Assembly: GCA_041916775.1 (NCBI GenBank) | Contig: JAYRYZ010000013.1 | Span: forward strand, 62,001-126,000 | Direction: 5' to 3' | Origin: UBA2357 sp041916775 | GTDB lineage: Bacteria; Pseudomonadota; Gammaproteobacteria; Burkholderiales; Rhodocyclaceae | Length of the DNA: 64,000 bases | Part shown: positions 26,695 through 33,056 of the stretch, piece after piece | Layout: each line of letters begins with the position of its first letter | Position numbering within the stretch: the stretch's first letter is position 1 | Translations under genes and position numbers: made by a program | Notes under the pieces: generated by a model | The model's database searches: none | Told to the model about the DNA's origin: nothing | The model's input: the letters and a program-made list of their open reading frames with translations, nothing else

Positions 26695-26934
26695 ATGGCC
26701 CTTGATCCCCGACTACGCTTCGGCCTGAAGCTGATAGAAATCAGAAAGTCCAGAGGGTGGTCGCAAGAACGCCTGGCACTGGAAAGTGGCTTGGCGCGCA
26801 GCTACCTAGGGGGTGTTGAGCGTGGGCAACGCAACATCGCCTTACTCAACATCTTCAAGTTGGCCGAGGCACTGGGGGTGGAGCCTTCAGCACTGCTGGA
26901 GGCACCGGCTGCCGGACAGGAGTCAGCTCCGTAA
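26695..26934 (+). CDS. XRE-family controller-like (C protein-like) regulator
   Basis: This is a 79-residue single-domain helix-turn-helix protein. LIEIRKSRGWSQERLALESG and LARSYLGGVERGQRNIALLN match the pattern of restriction-modification controller (C) proteins: Ser-Gln-Glu before the turn, and 'RSYLGGVERGQRN' in the recognition helix and after. The length fits the class (about 75-95 residues). The upstream ACTCATAG boxes fit an autoregulated C-type promoter. C proteins are best known from type II systems, whereas here the only restriction system seen is type I on the other strand. A ribosome site AGAAGAGAGAA precedes the ATG. Confidence 0.85.
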   Translation: MALDPRLRFGLKLIEIRKSRGWSQERLALESGLARSYLGGVERGQRNIALLNIFKLAEALGVEPSALLEAPAAGQESAP

Positions 26935-26968
26935 CATCGTAGCGCTACGTTATCGTAACGTTACGATG
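26935..26968. repeat. Nested palindromes after the C-like gene
   Basis: CGTAGCGCTACG (26938-26949) and ATCGTAACGTTACGAT (26952-26967) are perfect palindromes of 12 and 16 bp. An outer ACATCGTA / TACGATGT pair encloses both. There is no T-tract, so this looks more like an operator or recombination site than a terminator. Confidence 0.8.
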
Positions 26969-27019
26969 TCATCTGACACGGGATGGGTTATCTTCCACTT
27001 TGTCGCGACTGTAGCGATG

Positions 27020-27180
27020 TACGCCAATTTGTGCGCATTCCGGTGAAACTCGCCACTGATTCCGATGGAAACCCTACGATCTATTCCAATGCCTCCAGCC
27101 AGTTGCGAAATCGCACTCACCTGACCACCGAATCGTGTCGACCTGACCGGCTCCAAGCGACCCAGAACAGTAACCCGCTC
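27020..27180. mobile_element. Possible decayed IS21-type terminal sequence
   Basis: The 26,969-27,374 stretch has no supported gene. Inside it, GTGCGCATTCCGGTGAAACT, then ATTCCGATGGAAACC (27059) and TATTCCAATGCCTCC (27082) repeat with 23-base spacing, followed by GCCAGTTGCGAAA and CACCTGACCACC. This layout resembles the multiple-repeat ends of IS21 elements as I remember them. No istA/istB remains. The identification is tentative. Confidence 0.25.
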
Positions 27181-27423
27181 ACACGTCACCTATCCGGCAA
27201 GTAACCGAGCATAGAGGTCACACAGCGCAGCAATCGGCTGAGCCCCCTTCAGCCGTTTCGGTCATTCCCCGATGCGAATGACAACGACCGCTTTACACAA
27301 AATCCGAACACGCTCTGCCGTAGACCTTGATCATTTTGGCGCGCATGGCCACCCAGTCGAAAGCCATGGAGTCTCTTTCTGCGTAAGCGTCCGCCCACGA
27401 CCGTCTAGCCAGTCGTCACTTTT

Positions 27424-28941
27424 TCAGGCAGCCGCAGCCTGCGGCACCGGCGTGGCGAGTTGTTCGGCCACATTCCACGGCAGCAACTCGCCGACCCGGT
27501 TCACCGGATGCTCGGCGATGCAGCCGATCACATGACGCAGGTAGGCCTCGGGGTCGAGTCCGTTGAGCTTGGCGGTGCCGATCAGGCTGTAGATCGCAGC
27601 AGCGCGCTCGCCGCCCGCGTCTGAACCGGCAAAAAGGTAATTCTTGCGTCCGATGGCGACCGTGCGCAGCACCCGTTCGGCGGCGTTGTTGTCGATCTCG
27701 ATGCGCCCGTCGGTGCTGTAGCGCGTGAGCGCCTCCCAGCGCGCGAGCGCATAGCGGATCGCCTCAGCCAGTGCCGATTTCTGCGACAGTTGCTTCAAGG
27801 TCGCATCGAACCAGGCGCGTAGCGCCACCAGCGCGGGGCCGGCGCGCGCCTGGCGCTCGGCCTGACGCAGTTCGGGTGGCTTGCCGCGGATGGCCTCTTC
27901 GATCGCATAGAGTGCGCCGATCTGCTTGAGCGCCTCGGCCGCAAGCGGCGAGGCCTGGGCCTTGTGCAGGTCGTAGAACTTGCGCCGCACGTGCGCCCAG
28001 CACGCAGCCTCGGCGATGGTGCCATCCGCGTAGAGCGGGCCGAATCCGGCAAACGCATCGGCTTGCAGGATGCCCGCGAACTGGGCGAGGTGGCGTTGCG
28101 GGTGCTCGCCGCGGCGATTGGGCGAGTAGGCAAACCACACCGCAGGCGGGGTGTCATCGCCGGCGGGACGGTCGTCGCGTACATAGGTCCATAGCCGCCC
28201 GGTGCGGGTCTGGCCTTCGCCGGGCGCGAGCACCGGCACCGGGGTGTCGTCGGCGTGCAGCTTGGTCGCTGCGAGCACGTGCCGGCGTAGCGCCTCGACC
28301 AGCGGGCGCAGCAGCGCGTTGCACTGACCCACCCAGTCGGCCAGCGTCGAGCGCTCGAGCTCGACCCCTTCACGGGCATAGATGCCACTTTGACGATACA
28401 GCGGCAGGTGGTCGCAATACTTCGCCACCAGCACGTGGGCCAACAACCCGGGGCCGGCCAGGCCTCGCGCGATCGGGCGCGTGGGGGCGTCGGCCTGCAC
28501 GATGGCGTCGCACCGGCTGCAGGCGAACTTCGGGCGCACGTGGCGGATCACCCGAAAGCTGGCCGGCACGTACTCGAGCATCTCGCTCACGGTCTCGCCC
28601 ATCTGCTTGAGCGCACCGCCGCAGGCCGGGCAGTCGCACGCCGCGGGCAGGTGCTCTTGGGTGTCGCGCGGCAGGTGATCGGGCAGCGGCTTGCGCGGTG
28701 CTGGCTCACGGGCGGGTTTGTCCGCCTCGACGGGCGCTTCGGCCCGCAGGGTCTCGAGCTCTTCGAGCGAGAGCTCGAGCTGGCTCAGCATCTCGTTCAT
28801 CTGCTCGGACTTGCGCCCGAACTGCATGCGGCGCAGCTTGGCGATCACCAGCTTCAGGTGCTCGATCTCGGCGGCCTGTTCGCTCACCTTGGCCCGCAGG
28901 GCAGAGACTTCGTCAGGAGGGCAAACAGGGGCGATCGACAT
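27424..28941 (-). CDS. tnpC: IS66 transposase TnpC
   Basis: This is a DDE transposase of about 505 residues. The N-terminal leucine-zipper-like helix (KVSEQAAEIEHLKLVIAKLR, then RMQFGRKSEQ) and a zinc-binding CDCPACGG...CSRCD are family features. The catalytic acids lie in KLHADDTPVPV, FAGFGPLYADGTI and TDGRIEIDNNAAER. The start MSIAPVCPPDE at 28941 is preferred; an in-frame ATG at 28962 also exists. The GTATAAT hexamer just upstream might act as a -10 box. It ends 41 bases inside the left inverted repeat. Confidence 0.95.
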   Translation of the reverse strand: MSIAPVCPPDEVSALRAKVSEQAAEIEHLKLVIAKLRRMQFGRKSEQMNEMLSQLELSLEELETLRAEAPVEADKPAREPAPRKPLPDHLPRDTQEHLPAACDCPACGGALKQMGETVSEMLEYVPASFRVIRHVRPKFACSRCDAIVQADAPTRPIARGLAGPGLLAHVLVAKYCDHLPLYRQSGIYAREGVELERSTLADWVGQCNALLRPLVEALRRHVLAATKLHADDTPVPVLAPGEGQTRTGRLWTYVRDDRPAGDDTPPAVWFAYSPNRRGEHPQRHLAQFAGILQADAFAGFGPLYADGTIAEAACWAHVRRKFYDLHKAQASPLAAEALKQIGALYAIEEAIRGKPPELRQAERQARAGPALVALRAWFDATLKQLSQKSALAEAIRYALARWEALTRYSTDGRIEIDNNAAERVLRTVAIGRKNYLFAGSDAGGERAAAIYSLIGTAKLNGLDPEAYLRHVIGCIAEHPVNRVGELLPWNVAEQLATPVPQAAAA

Positions 28942-28997
28942 GACGAGATTATACCCGATCATGCGCTTAACTACCGCTAAAACACTGGTTTTATGCC

Positions 28998-29342
28998 CTA
29001 TGCGGCACGATTCGGCGCGGTGCGAACCGGGCGCCGCCAGTCGATGCCTTCGAGTAACATCGACAACTGCGCCGGCGTCAGATGAATGGCGCCCTCAGTG
29101 GCCTGGGGCCACACAAAACGACCATCCTCGAGGCGCTTGGCAAACAAGCACATGCCATCACCGCTCCACCACAACAGCTTTACCAGGGCACCACGCCGGC
29201 CGCGGAAGATGAACACGTGGCCCGAGAAGGGATTCTTGGTGAGCGCCTCCTGCACAATTGCGGCCAGGCCGTCCATGCCGCGACGCATGTCGGTCACCCC
29301 GGCTACCAGCCAGATGCGCGTGCCTGCCGGTAAGCCGATCAT
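28998..29342 (-). CDS. tnpB: IS66 accessory protein TnpB
   Basis: The 114-residue IS66 Orf2 protein contains GTRIWLVAGVTDMRRGMDGL, FIFRGRRGALVKLLWWSGDG and MCLFAKRLEDGRFVWP, the signature blocks of this family. It is required with TnpA and TnpC for IS66 transposition, but its biochemical function is unknown. It overlaps the tnpA stop by 4 bases. Confidence 0.96.
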   Translation of the reverse strand: MIGLPAGTRIWLVAGVTDMRRGMDGLAAIVQEALTKNPFSGHVFIFRGRRGALVKLLWWSGDGMCLFAKRLEDGRFVWPQATEGAIHLTPAQLSMLLEGIDWRRPVRTAPNRAA

Positions 29343-29800
29343 GCCCGCTCGGCCAGGCAGTCGAGGACTGTACGCAGCGCGTCGCGATTGATGTCGCCAA
29401 GCACCCGTACCGTCGCTGCGCCGATCACGATCTCGAGCGCAGCCACCGGGTTGGCGGCAACCGGTGCCGGCGCTGGCGTGGCCGCCGGCGACACGGTCAT
29501 CACAGGCAACAGGTTCGGCATCTCGAACACCTGCGTTCCTGGTATCGGCAGATGGTCGGACTCAAACTCACCGAACCACCCCGCCCGGTAGTGGCGGCGC
29601 CACTTGAACAGCAGGTTTGTGTTGATTCCGTGTTCGAGCGCGAGCTTGGCTACCGAGATGCCCGGCTCGCAAGCCATGACAGCCAGGCGGCGCTTGAAAT
29701 CGATCGGGTAATTCGGACGACCCTTGCGGGTTACGCGGGTGTTGCCATTCGTGGCCAAAGTGGTCCCCACCAGAAATTTGGTGGGCACCACTCTGGGCAA
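29339..29800 (-). CDS. tnpA: IS66 accessory protein TnpA
   Basis: The 153-residue IS66 Orf1 protein has a helix-turn-helix of the transposase_8/IS3-OrfA type: NYPIDFKRRLAVMACEPGIS, VAKLALEHGINTNLLFKWRR. A proline/alanine-rich linker (SPAATPAPAPVAANP) separates it from a C-terminal part. It is the first gene of the IS66 operon, next to the right inverted repeat. Confidence 0.92.
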   Translation of the reverse strand: MPRVVPTKFLVGTTLATNGNTRVTRKGRPNYPIDFKRRLAVMACEPGISVAKLALEHGINTNLLFKWRRHYRAGWFGEFESDHLPIPGTQVFEMPNLLPVMTVSPAATPAPAPVAANPVAALEIVIGAATVRVLGDINRDALRTVLDCLAERA

Positions 29801-29849
29801 TCCCCGTCAGGAGCGAAAGACGGTGATGGGCGGACGGTTACCTTTCTGC

Positions 29850-30935
29850 TCAGTCAGCCTCGGACTCTGCGTCCGGCACCGCCACAATGTCTGGTTGGTC
29901 GATGAGCTGGTCGTAGCTGAAAGTCATGAAAGCGGACTCGCCGCGAACGAGCTCGATCCCACTCATGTCGAACTCTTTGTGGCCGGCCCTGCCGTATCGC
30001 AGTTGATGCTCGACATCCGCCCAGGTGTTCGGCCACAGGGCTGTGGCGAACTTTCCCACCTCGAGTTGCTTGCGATCTTCAATGTGCATAGGCAGCGCGA
30101 TTTGGAAAGCGTGGTTGCTAAGCTGCAAGATGAACTGCATGTAGAGGCAGTCGTCGGGGCTCCCCGGCTTGCGCCGTAGCAGCCAGCAGGCTACCCGGTC
30201 GTTGGGCAGTGGGCCTGGCGCGAATTGGTAGAGGATACGGAGTGGCCGGTAGGGATAGCTCTCAAACGTGTGGATCGGCAGAAGAATCCACTTCTTCAAG
30301 TGGGCGCACCGATGCTCCACGTCGGGAGGCATCACCGCAATTGCCATTTTCACCAAGCATTTGAAGACGCCCATTGGCACGTAGGCTGGCCGGTCGAGCG
30401 TGAGTTTGACGGTCTTGGTCGCTTCGTCGAGCTCGTGGCGGACATCGTTGGCCCCCATGAGAATCTTGAGGCCATGGCGCACGGCGCCCGAGCCCGTCTC
30501 GGCCGGCGTGGAGGCGACAGTAGCGTCGATACGGAACTTCTTATCGTTGGACTTGATGGAGGGGACGCCTTCCTTACCCTTGATGCGGCCCAAGCTCCGC
30601 CAAGGCAGCGTCCACTTGCCGAAGTCGTCTTCGATCCGCTTGGCGAAGTCCCCATTGCAGGTGTCGCACTCCTCGTAATCGAAGAGCCAGTCGTTGCCCA
30701 CTTGATCCGGAATGGCATGGGCGAGCTTCTTGAACTTGACCTCCGGCGCGGCACGCCCACAGTAGCGGCAAACCTGCTTGGCCTTGTCGCCGAGGTAGAC
30801 GCGCTCGCTGCCCGGCCGGAAGGCGAACATGTTGGCGATTTCGTACCGAGCATCGAACCATTCAAGGCGCTCGACCATGGCTTTTTGGATGTCTGCACGG
30901 AGCTGCACGGCGTCTATTTCGGCAGACTGCGTCAT
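29850..30935 (-). CDS. HNH-type endonuclease-like protein
   Basis: This is a 361-residue protein. Residues 57-110 hold CRYCGRAAPEVKF, KKLAHAIPDQVGN and CDTCNGDFAKRIEDDFGKW, which give the Cys-x-x-Cys, His, Asn-like pattern of an HNH/zinc endonuclease fold. The remaining 250 residues are not recognised. A strong AAGGAGGA ribosome site precedes the ATG. The IS66 copy inserted directly after its stop codon without damaging it. Stand-alone HNH proteins in mobile elements are often defence or homing nucleases; which applies here is unknown. Confidence 0.75.
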   Translation of the reverse strand: MTQSAEIDAVQLRADIQKAMVERLEWFDARYEIANMFAFRPGSERVYLGDKAKQVCRYCGRAAPEVKFKKLAHAIPDQVGNDWLFDYEECDTCNGDFAKRIEDDFGKWTLPWRSLGRIKGKEGVPSIKSNDKKFRIDATVASTPAETGSGAVRHGLKILMGANDVRHELDEATKTVKLTLDRPAYVPMGVFKCLVKMAIAVMPPDVEHRCAHLKKWILLPIHTFESYPYRPLRILYQFAPGPLPNDRVACWLLRRKPGSPDDCLYMQFILQLSNHAFQIALPMHIEDRKQLEVGKFATALWPNTWADVEHQLRYGRAGHKEFDMSGIELVRGESAFMTFSYDQLIDQPDIVAVPDAESEAD

Positions 30936-31100
30936 GGCTTCCTCCTTGATCTGGCGTGCGATTGTTCAGCGCGGCCTGTCACTATACTCAGTTTCACGGT
31001 AATGAATGGCCACGACATGCCCGTCGATAACATGTGAGAACAACAGATGCCAATGGCCCCTGTCATTTTGAATGACGAGTAGCTGCAAGGAGGTCGGCGG

Positions 31101-31345
31101 GTAACGGTTTGCCGTTATCCACCGGCGGGAGCGAAGGATTGCCCACAGCCGCAGGGCGGCAGCTACTAGGTTTTTACAAATACTAGAAAAGACTAAAAGC
31201 AGAACTACTAGAAGCGACCTCACCATTTCGTTGAATCCCAGTCCCAGCGGGGCTTACAGGCGATTTCAAACAATAGTCTCGACTAGTGATGTCACGTAAA
31301 GCAGCTAGCGATGTCACGTACCGATGACTAGCGATGTCACGTGGA
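31101..31345. other. Candidate replication origin with iterons
   Basis: The 431-base gap after the HNH gene lacks a convincing gene. It holds the hairpin TAACGG-TTTG-CCGTTA (31102-31117), an overlapping DnaA-box-like TTATCCACC (31115-31123, one mismatch), an AT-rich stretch with three TACTAG motifs (about 31163-31212), and three iterons. The repA-type gene lies directly beside it. Together these are the usual parts of a plasmid origin. Activity is inferred. Confidence 0.65.
31281..31343. repeat. Three iterons, 22-23-base spacing
   Basis: GACTAGTGATGTCACGTA (31281-31298), AGCTAGCGATGTCACGTA (31303-31320) and GACTAGCGATGTCACGTG (31326-31343) share CTAGYGATGTCACGT. The spacing is two helical turns. 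They lie 24 bases beyond the 3' end of the RepA_C gene. Confidence 0.9.
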
Positions 31346-31366
31346 CAACCCGAAAAGCCCACAGGC

Positions 31367-32389
31367 TTATCCCCTCCTCCTAGTCGCTGCGATATGTAGG
31401 CGTGCAGGGGTGAGGATCAGGTGGTCTTTCGTTTCCTCGATGTGGTTCCGAGCCTCGGGATAGAACAGCAGCGCTTCATTTAGCCGGAGGCGGAAATTCG
31501 TCTTGAAGTTTGCCAGCCCCTTGGGAGTATTCGCATAGCCAGAGCCGAACTGCATCATCAGGCCAGTCCATGGCACGTGAACAAGCCGCTTGCCTCCCTT
31601 GGCTGTCGCCACGTTCAGGGTGAACATTCGGTAGACCAGCCATGTGTAGATGTCCATCGCCAGAGGCGATTTTTTGAGCGCTTGCAGCGCCTCCATCTTG
31701 ATCGGTACGGGGGCACTGATCAGTCGTTTGAAAAAGTCCGCGCTCAAGGTAATCGAGCTTTCCCACAGTCCTCGTTGCTCCGTGTCGCAAGCGCTCCAGA
31801 AGACAAACGCCTCCTCGGCGATGAGGATGTTCCTGACGCGCGACACATCCCCTTCTGTGCCGTCGATGGAAATCATCGAATGCACTAGCCGCAAGCTCTG
31901 GTCACGCACTCGCGCGATATACCGACCATCATTGTGCAGGTCGAGCTTTTGCAGGAATTCCGACTGGGAACGTCCGAGCAATAGTTCTGGACTACCTGTA
32001 CGAACGGCTTCAGTACACATCCACGCCAGCAACAGGCGCGGCAGCCCACCATACGGCACGCCATACTCTGGATTAGCTACGATGGAAAGGTTCAGCTTGC
32101 CCGTGCCGCGTTTGAAATAGCTGGTCTTGGGGTCTGTATGAGGAAGCGTGGCCTGCGCCAGAAAGTGCGCTATGTAGCCTGTCGCGCCTGCGCTACGGGC
32201 CTGCTCGACCTCCAGCTCCACAGCTTCGTCGATCAGGTGGCGTACCCGCGGAGTCAATGCTTGGGCGGCGTCGTGCTGCTCCGCCTGCTTCGTCACTTCG
32301 GCAGCTTTCTGCTTGATCCAAGGCAGTGGATCGCGCTCGGGCGTGGCCTCTGCCAAGCCAGTGTCCAGCAAACTGCCCATGCTGCGCAT
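31367..32389 (-). CDS. Plasmid-type replication initiator (RepA_C family)
   Basis: This is a 340-residue protein. ALTPRVRHLIDEAVELEVEQ, QATLPHTDPKTSYFKRGTGK and YGVPYGGLPRLLLAWMCTEA, followed by VRTGSPELLLGRSQSEFLQK, are the recognisable blocks of the RepA_C family (PF04796) of plasmid initiators. MDIYTWLVYRMFTL and VPWTGLMMQFG continue the domain. ATG 32380 is an alternative start. Three iterons follow the gene, so it probably binds them to start replication of the excised element. The upstream alpA gene is on the same strand 38 bases away. Confidence 0.88.
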   Translation of the reverse strand: MRSMGSLLDTGLAEATPERDPLPWIKQKAAEVTKQAEQHDAAQALTPRVRHLIDEAVELEVEQARSAGATGYIAHFLAQATLPHTDPKTSYFKRGTGKLNLSIVANPEYGVPYGGLPRLLLAWMCTEAVRTGSPELLLGRSQSEFLQKLDLHNDGRYIARVRDQSLRLVHSMISIDGTEGDVSRVRNILIAEEAFVFWSACDTEQRGLWESSITLSADFFKRLISAPVPIKMEALQALKKSPLAMDIYTWLVYRMFTLNVATAKGGKRLVHVPWTGLMMQFGSGYANTPKGLANFKTNFRLRLNEALLFYPEARNHIEETKDHLILTPARLHIAATRRRG

Positions 32390-32427
32390 CGTCGAATCCT
32401 GATCCTTGGCCTGCGAAATCGCGGCGA

Positions 32428-32640
32428 TCAGGGATGGGCAGCGTTGTTGCTGGCGGTGCGGGCGGCTGCGGCCTTCTGTCCGAGCCAGGTATCAATCTCG
32501 TGCTCCAGCCATCCGACAACCCGTTTGTTGATCTGGATGGATACCGGGAATGTCGGATCATCGCGAGTGATCCGCCAGAGCGTTACGTCATTGATACCGC
32601 CAAGCTTTTCGCAGACGGCCTTGCGGCGTAGAATTTTCAT
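32428..32640 (-). CDS. AlpA-family excision/regulatory protein
   Basis: The 70-residue protein starts MKILRRKAVCEKLGGINDVT. LWRITRDDPTFPVSIQINKR and VVGWLEHEIDTWL complete the AlpA/MerR-like fold. AlpA proteins regulate integrase or excision genes in P4-like elements and phages. It is the first gene at the right end and probably in one operon with repA. The GGAGGTGAGAG just upstream of the ATG supports this start. Confidence 0.9.
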   Translation of the reverse strand: MKILRRKAVCEKLGGINDVTLWRITRDDPTFPVSIQINKRVVGWLEHEIDTWLGQKAAAARTASNNAAHP

Positions 32641-32709
32641 TGCTCTCACCTCCTGCACATTGAAAGTCGATGCAGGAAGTTTCAGGCGGTGACCCGGCAG
32701 CGGTCACGG

Positions 32710-32729
32710 ATTCCCAGAAGGGAATTTTT
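32710..32729 (+). terminator. Hairpin terminator at the right end of the element
   Basis: ATTCCC-AGAA-GGGAAT is followed by TTTTG on the + strand. It may insulate the element from transcription leaving it towards the kinase gene. An inverted repeat GTGACC-N7-GGTCAC lies just before it. Confidence 0.5.
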
Positions 32730-32803
32730 GCAGCAAAAAATCCGACAGTAGCGATGCGGGTCAAGCAAGCGATGCGCGGGCCTCGCTCCGGGTAGCAGCG
32801 GCC

Positions 32804-32826
32804 AAGGTGTATATGGAAGTGACTAC
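32804..32826 (+). other. Candidate right attachment site (attR)
   Basis: AAGGTGTATATG (32804-32815) and AAGTGACTAC (32817-32826) both repeat sequences at the left end (10964-10975 and 10921-10930). The pair lies beyond the last element gene and 231 bases before the hybrid kinase. It defines an element of about 21.9 kb if the 10-bp repeat is the core. Confidence 0.6.
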
Positions 32827-33056
32827 AAGATGAGCAAAAACAGAGGCAATGCCGCTTCTATTAACGCTTTTCAGCCAAATTTTAGGTTTAACGTCTGACC
32901 TCCGCTGCAACATTCGCCACGGCTGCTGTGCGGCCGTGGCGGGCCGAGAGCGACGCGACGATTGCGTTTTGGGGCCAGCCGGCAGAGACTCGCATCTGAC
33001 GAAGCCCCCAATACCGCGCCGATCCGGCGCCACGACCCGGTAACCAATGGATCTGC

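Larger units (their letters stand above)
27383..29841 (-). mobile_element. Intact IS66-family insertion sequence
   Basis: The element is 2,459 bp and contains tnpA, tnpB and tnpC on the minus strand. Imperfect terminal inverted repeats of 24 bp begin GTAAGCGTCCGCCCA (27383, + strand) and GTAACCGTCCGCCCA (29841, read on minus), with 21 of 24 bases matching. All three frames are open and an 8-bp duplication flanks the ends, so it looks recent and possibly active. Confidence 0.95.
27375..29849. repeat. 8-bp target-site duplication flanking IS66
   Basis: CTTTCTGC occurs exactly at 27375-27382 and at 29842-29849, immediately outside the inverted repeats of the IS66 copy. This shows a simple, undisturbed insertion. 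Joining the flanks restores a sequence that runs from the HNH gene stop (29850) into non-coding DNA. Confidence 0.95.

Noticed and set aside
30966..31226. 86-codon minus-strand frame with a hydrophobic start
   Set aside because: It overlaps the origin-like region and has no ribosome site or family resemblance. The origin reading explains the sequence better.
31281..31343. Regular repeats that could suggest a CRISPR array
   Set aside because: Units are about 18 bases with only 4-5 bases between them, so no spacers exist. The spacing fits iterons.
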